A DNA stretch of 5,875 bases, taken from Persebacter sp051009035 (GTDB taxonomy: Bacteria; Pseudomonadota; Gammaproteobacteria; Tethybacterales; Persebacteraceae). The position numbers were made by a program, and so were the translations under genes. The notes under the pieces were generated by a model. That model ran no database searches. It was not told the DNA's origin and saw only the letters and a program-made list of their open reading frames with translations. Shown piece after piece: positions 3,935 to 5,875 of this stretch. Each line of letters starts with the position of its first letter. The first letter of the stretch is position 1. The DNA is taken from the NCBI GenBank assembly GCA_051009035.1, contig JBPCWY010000136.1:1-5875 (forward strand), written 5' to 3'.

Positions 3935-5875
3935 TTATTTTTCCGATGCTTGCCCGCCGAATACCGGCGGCAGCGGGCAATCCAGCAATGCGGCAAACGC
4001 GCGCAACAGGACGCCTTCGTCCAAATTGATTACGCCGTTGTGCGCGGCGATATTGGCGGCGAGTTTTAGAAAACCGCGTTTTTGCGCGGGACTCATTTTA
4101 CCCAAACGGCGCATCGCCAAAGATAACGGGCGCGGCGCAAACGGCGTATTTTGATATTGCAGATTCGCCTCGCCCGCCGCCGCGGCAAACGCCGCCGCCG
4201 CGCCCGCCCTGTGTCCCGCCTGCGCCAAAACCGAAAGCGCGTATTCGGCGGCGTCTTTGCCGGCGGGAAGTTTTTGCGCCGCGGCTTCGCCGAAATGTTC
4301 TTCCAAATAATGCAGCACCGCCGTTTCCGCGCTCCATTCAAACAAATCAATTTTTTCGTCCGCCGCAATTAATACCGACAAATTGTGCGCAAACACCGCA
4401 TACTGCGCGGGCGACAACGCGCGCAACGCGGGCAACGCCTGCATCAAAAGCAACAAGCGCGCGGCGCGCGGCAGGCGCGTAATTTCGGGTGCGATTGCCA
4501 AAGTTAATTCATGCACGCCTTGGTCGGCAAACGCCGCCAAATGTTCGCATTGCGCGCGGCGGCAACCGGCGTTTTTTTCGTCCAACAAAAACGCGTAGAC
4601 CAGCGCGCGCGCCGCGTAAGAATCTTCCAACGCCGCGGCGAGCGGCGGCGGCATGTTTTGCAATATTTTTCCGGCGGCGGCAAAATCGGCGAATGTTCCG
4701 GCGCGCGATTCAATGTCCGCCGCCGCTTCGCTTTCGCCAAAAATCGCGGCAAACAAATCGGGCGGCGCGCCTTGCGCGGATTGGTTTTGCGCAATTTCAT
4801 CTTGCGGCAACGGATTAAGTGCGGAAGACATCGCGGCAAATCCGGCATACGCGCCCGCGGCGGACGGCGAAAGTTGCGCGGCTTGCGCAAACTGCGCGTC
4901 CGGCTTGCGTTCTTTTAATGCGCCGTCCCATTCCGGCAGCACGCGTTTAATTCTAATGTCAATCGGCGGGTGGCTGGCGAACATATTGGAAAAACTAAGC
5001 GCCACGCCCGGGGCGAAAAACATGTGCGCGCATTCCGCCGCTTTCGGGTTTCGGAGCAATCCGTATTTTTGCCCGATTTTTTGCAATGCGCCGCCGATGC
5101 CCTGCGGGTTGCGCGTATATTGCACGGCGGCGGCGTCCGCCAAAAATTCGCGCTGGCGGCTGACTGCGGCGCGGATTAAACCGCCAAAAAACGCCCCCAC
5201 CGAACCGGCGGCGATCAGCCCGATTCCCAGCAACGGCAAAGCCGCCGCCGCGCCGTTGCGCGAAGACGAAAACGAAGCGTAGCGCGAAGACGAAAACGAA
5301 GCGTAAAAAGAACCGCGCAGTATAAAATAACCGAGGTAGGACAACAGCATAATGCCGTGGATGATTCCGATCAAACGCAAATTAAGCCGCATGTCGCCGT
5401 TCATAATGTGGCTGAATTCGTGCGCGATAACGCCCTGCATTTCATCGCGCGAAAACGCGTTCATCGCGCCGCGGGTGACTCCGATAACCGCGTTGCCGAT
5501 TTTTGTGCCGGCGGCGAACGCGTTAATATTGCCGTCCGGCAAAACATAAACCTGCGGCGCGGGGCATCCGGCGGCGAGCGCCATTTCGCCGGTAATATTT
5601 AACAATTGTTTTTCGGCGGGGTCGCGCGTTGCGGGAGAAATTAATTTTCCGCCCATGCTTTCCGCCACCGCCGCGCCGCCGCCCGCCGCCAGCGCCAGCA
5701 CTTTATAAATTGTCCCCCCGGAAACCAGCGCCAAAACGCCGAGGCCGACATCCAGCAACAAATCGTATTCCACAGTTTGCGGGGTCGGCGGCGTTTTTAA
5801 CAACGCCCAATGCGCCGCGGCGTATAACAACGCCACCAGCCCCGCCAGCGCCCCGGCAAACAACAGCGCCAACAA
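3935..5875 (-). CDS. Membrane-bound M48 family zinc metallopeptidase with long C-terminal extension (5' end outside window)
   Basis: 646 codons are visible; the first base falls at the window edge inside a hydrophobic helix, so the true start lies to the right. Numbering from the visible first residue, the zinc site is HEFSH at 152-156 with the third ligand Glu243 in SRQREFLADAAA. The conserved SHPPIDIRI (301-309) is also typical of M48/HtpX peptidases. Four hydrophobic segments (about 1-20, 41-70, 167-187 and 209-236) place it in the inner membrane, where relatives take part in quality control of membrane proteins. HtpX is usually about 290 residues; here about 330 more follow. That tail holds two helical stretches resembling TerB-like folds (about 485-525 with ADEKIDLFEW, and 594-635 with NGVINLDEG), a tentative reading. 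Residues 191-206 are a perfect 8-residue repeat. It is convergent with the copper operon and probably unrelated to it. Confidence 0.92.
   Translation of the reverse strand: MLALLFAGALAGLVALLYAAAHWALLKTPPTPQTVEYDLLLDVGLGVLALVSGGTIYKVLALAAGGGAAVAESMGGKLISPATRDPAEKQLLNITGEMALAAGCPAPQVYVLPDGNINAFAAGTKIGNAVIGVTRGAMNAFSRDEMQGVIAHEFSHIMNGDMRLNLRLIGIIHGIMLLSYLGYFILRGSFYASFSSSRYASFSSSRNGAAAALPLLGIGLIAAGSVGAFFGGLIRAAVSRQREFLADAAAVQYTRNPQGIGGALQKIGQKYGLLRNPKAAECAHMFFAPGVALSFSNMFASHPPIDIRIKRVLPEWDGALKERKPDAQFAQAAQLSPSAAGAYAGFAAMSSALNPLPQDEIAQNQSAQGAPPDLFAAIFGESEAAADIESRAGTFADFAAAGKILQNMPPPLAAALEDSYAARALVYAFLLDEKNAGCRRAQCEHLAAFADQGVHELTLAIAPEITRLPRAARLLLLMQALPALRALSPAQYAVFAHNLSVLIAADEKIDLFEWSAETAVLHYLEEHFGEAAAQKLPAGKDAAEYALSVLAQAGHRAGAAAAFAAAAGEANLQYQNTPFAPRPLSLAMRRLGKMSPAQKRGFLKLAANIAAHNGVINLDEGVLLRAFAALLDCPLPPVFGGQASEK
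5258..5305 (-). repeat. Perfect in-frame 24-bp tandem repeat in the M48 gene
   Basis: Positions 5258-5281 and 5282-5305 are identical 24-base units encoding YASFSSSR twice (residues 191-206 of the visible protein). They lie in the Ser-rich loop between the second and third hydrophobic-segment pairs, after the HEFSH site and before Glu243. Perfect identity including synonymous positions indicates a recent duplication or slippage, and copy number could vary between strains without breaking the frame. Confidence 0.9.

Noticed and set aside
3768..4154. Plus-strand open frame of 128 codons in the convergent region
   Set aside because: It starts inside copy 2 of the duplication in a different frame from copB and ends antisense to the peptidase. 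There is no ribosome binding site and no family resemblance.
1..5875. tRNA, rRNA, transposase or neisserial DNA uptake sequence (GCCGTCTGAA)
   Set aside because: None was found on reading either strand, so a Neisseria origin is not supported despite the dRS3-like palindromes.

Overview
The window comes from a Gram-negative bacterium, most likely a proteobacterium (gamma or beta). It encodes periplasmic and outer-membrane copper-handling proteins of the CopA/CopB (PcoA/PcoB) type, a lipoprotein signal peptide, and an interspersed palindromic repeat of a kind common in those groups. The DNA is moderately GC-rich with frequent A/T homopolymers. I cannot name the genus.

Layout. (1) Positions 1-243, minus strand: the first 81 codons of a lipoprotein of unknown function, running off the left edge. 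(2) Positions 244-599: no gene. This divergent intergenic region holds a composite palindromic, MITE-like element (270-375), about 4.5 degenerate ~17-bp tandem repeats (392-470), and a candidate MerR/CueR-type copper promoter (524-554, 19-bp spacer with an internal dyad). (3) Positions 600-3656, plus strand: a tight three-gene copper-tolerance operon. It encodes a CopI-like cupredoxin (174 aa), a CopA multicopper oxidase (602 aa) and a short CopB outer-membrane protein (235 aa) that starts at a GTG overlapping the copA stop codon. (4) Positions 3657-3934: convergent intergenic region made largely of a ~148-bp tandem duplication. The duplication includes the last 12 codons of copB, and three terminator-like hairpins lie in this region. 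(5) Positions 3935-5875, minus strand: a membrane-bound M48 zinc metallopeptidase with a long C-terminal extension. Its N-terminus lies beyond the right edge.

How the genes work together: the cupredoxin and CopA would bind and oxidise Cu(I) in the periplasm, and CopB would act at the outer membrane. The candidate promoter would switch all three on in response to copper. No copC, copD, P-type ATPase or regulator gene is visible. The M48 peptidase and the lipoprotein have no obvious functional link to the operon. I see no clearly novel system. The most distinctive points are the tandem duplication of the copB 3' end, the reduced CopB, the CopA without a twin-arginine signal, the possibly leaderless lipoprotein gene and the CueR-like promoter.
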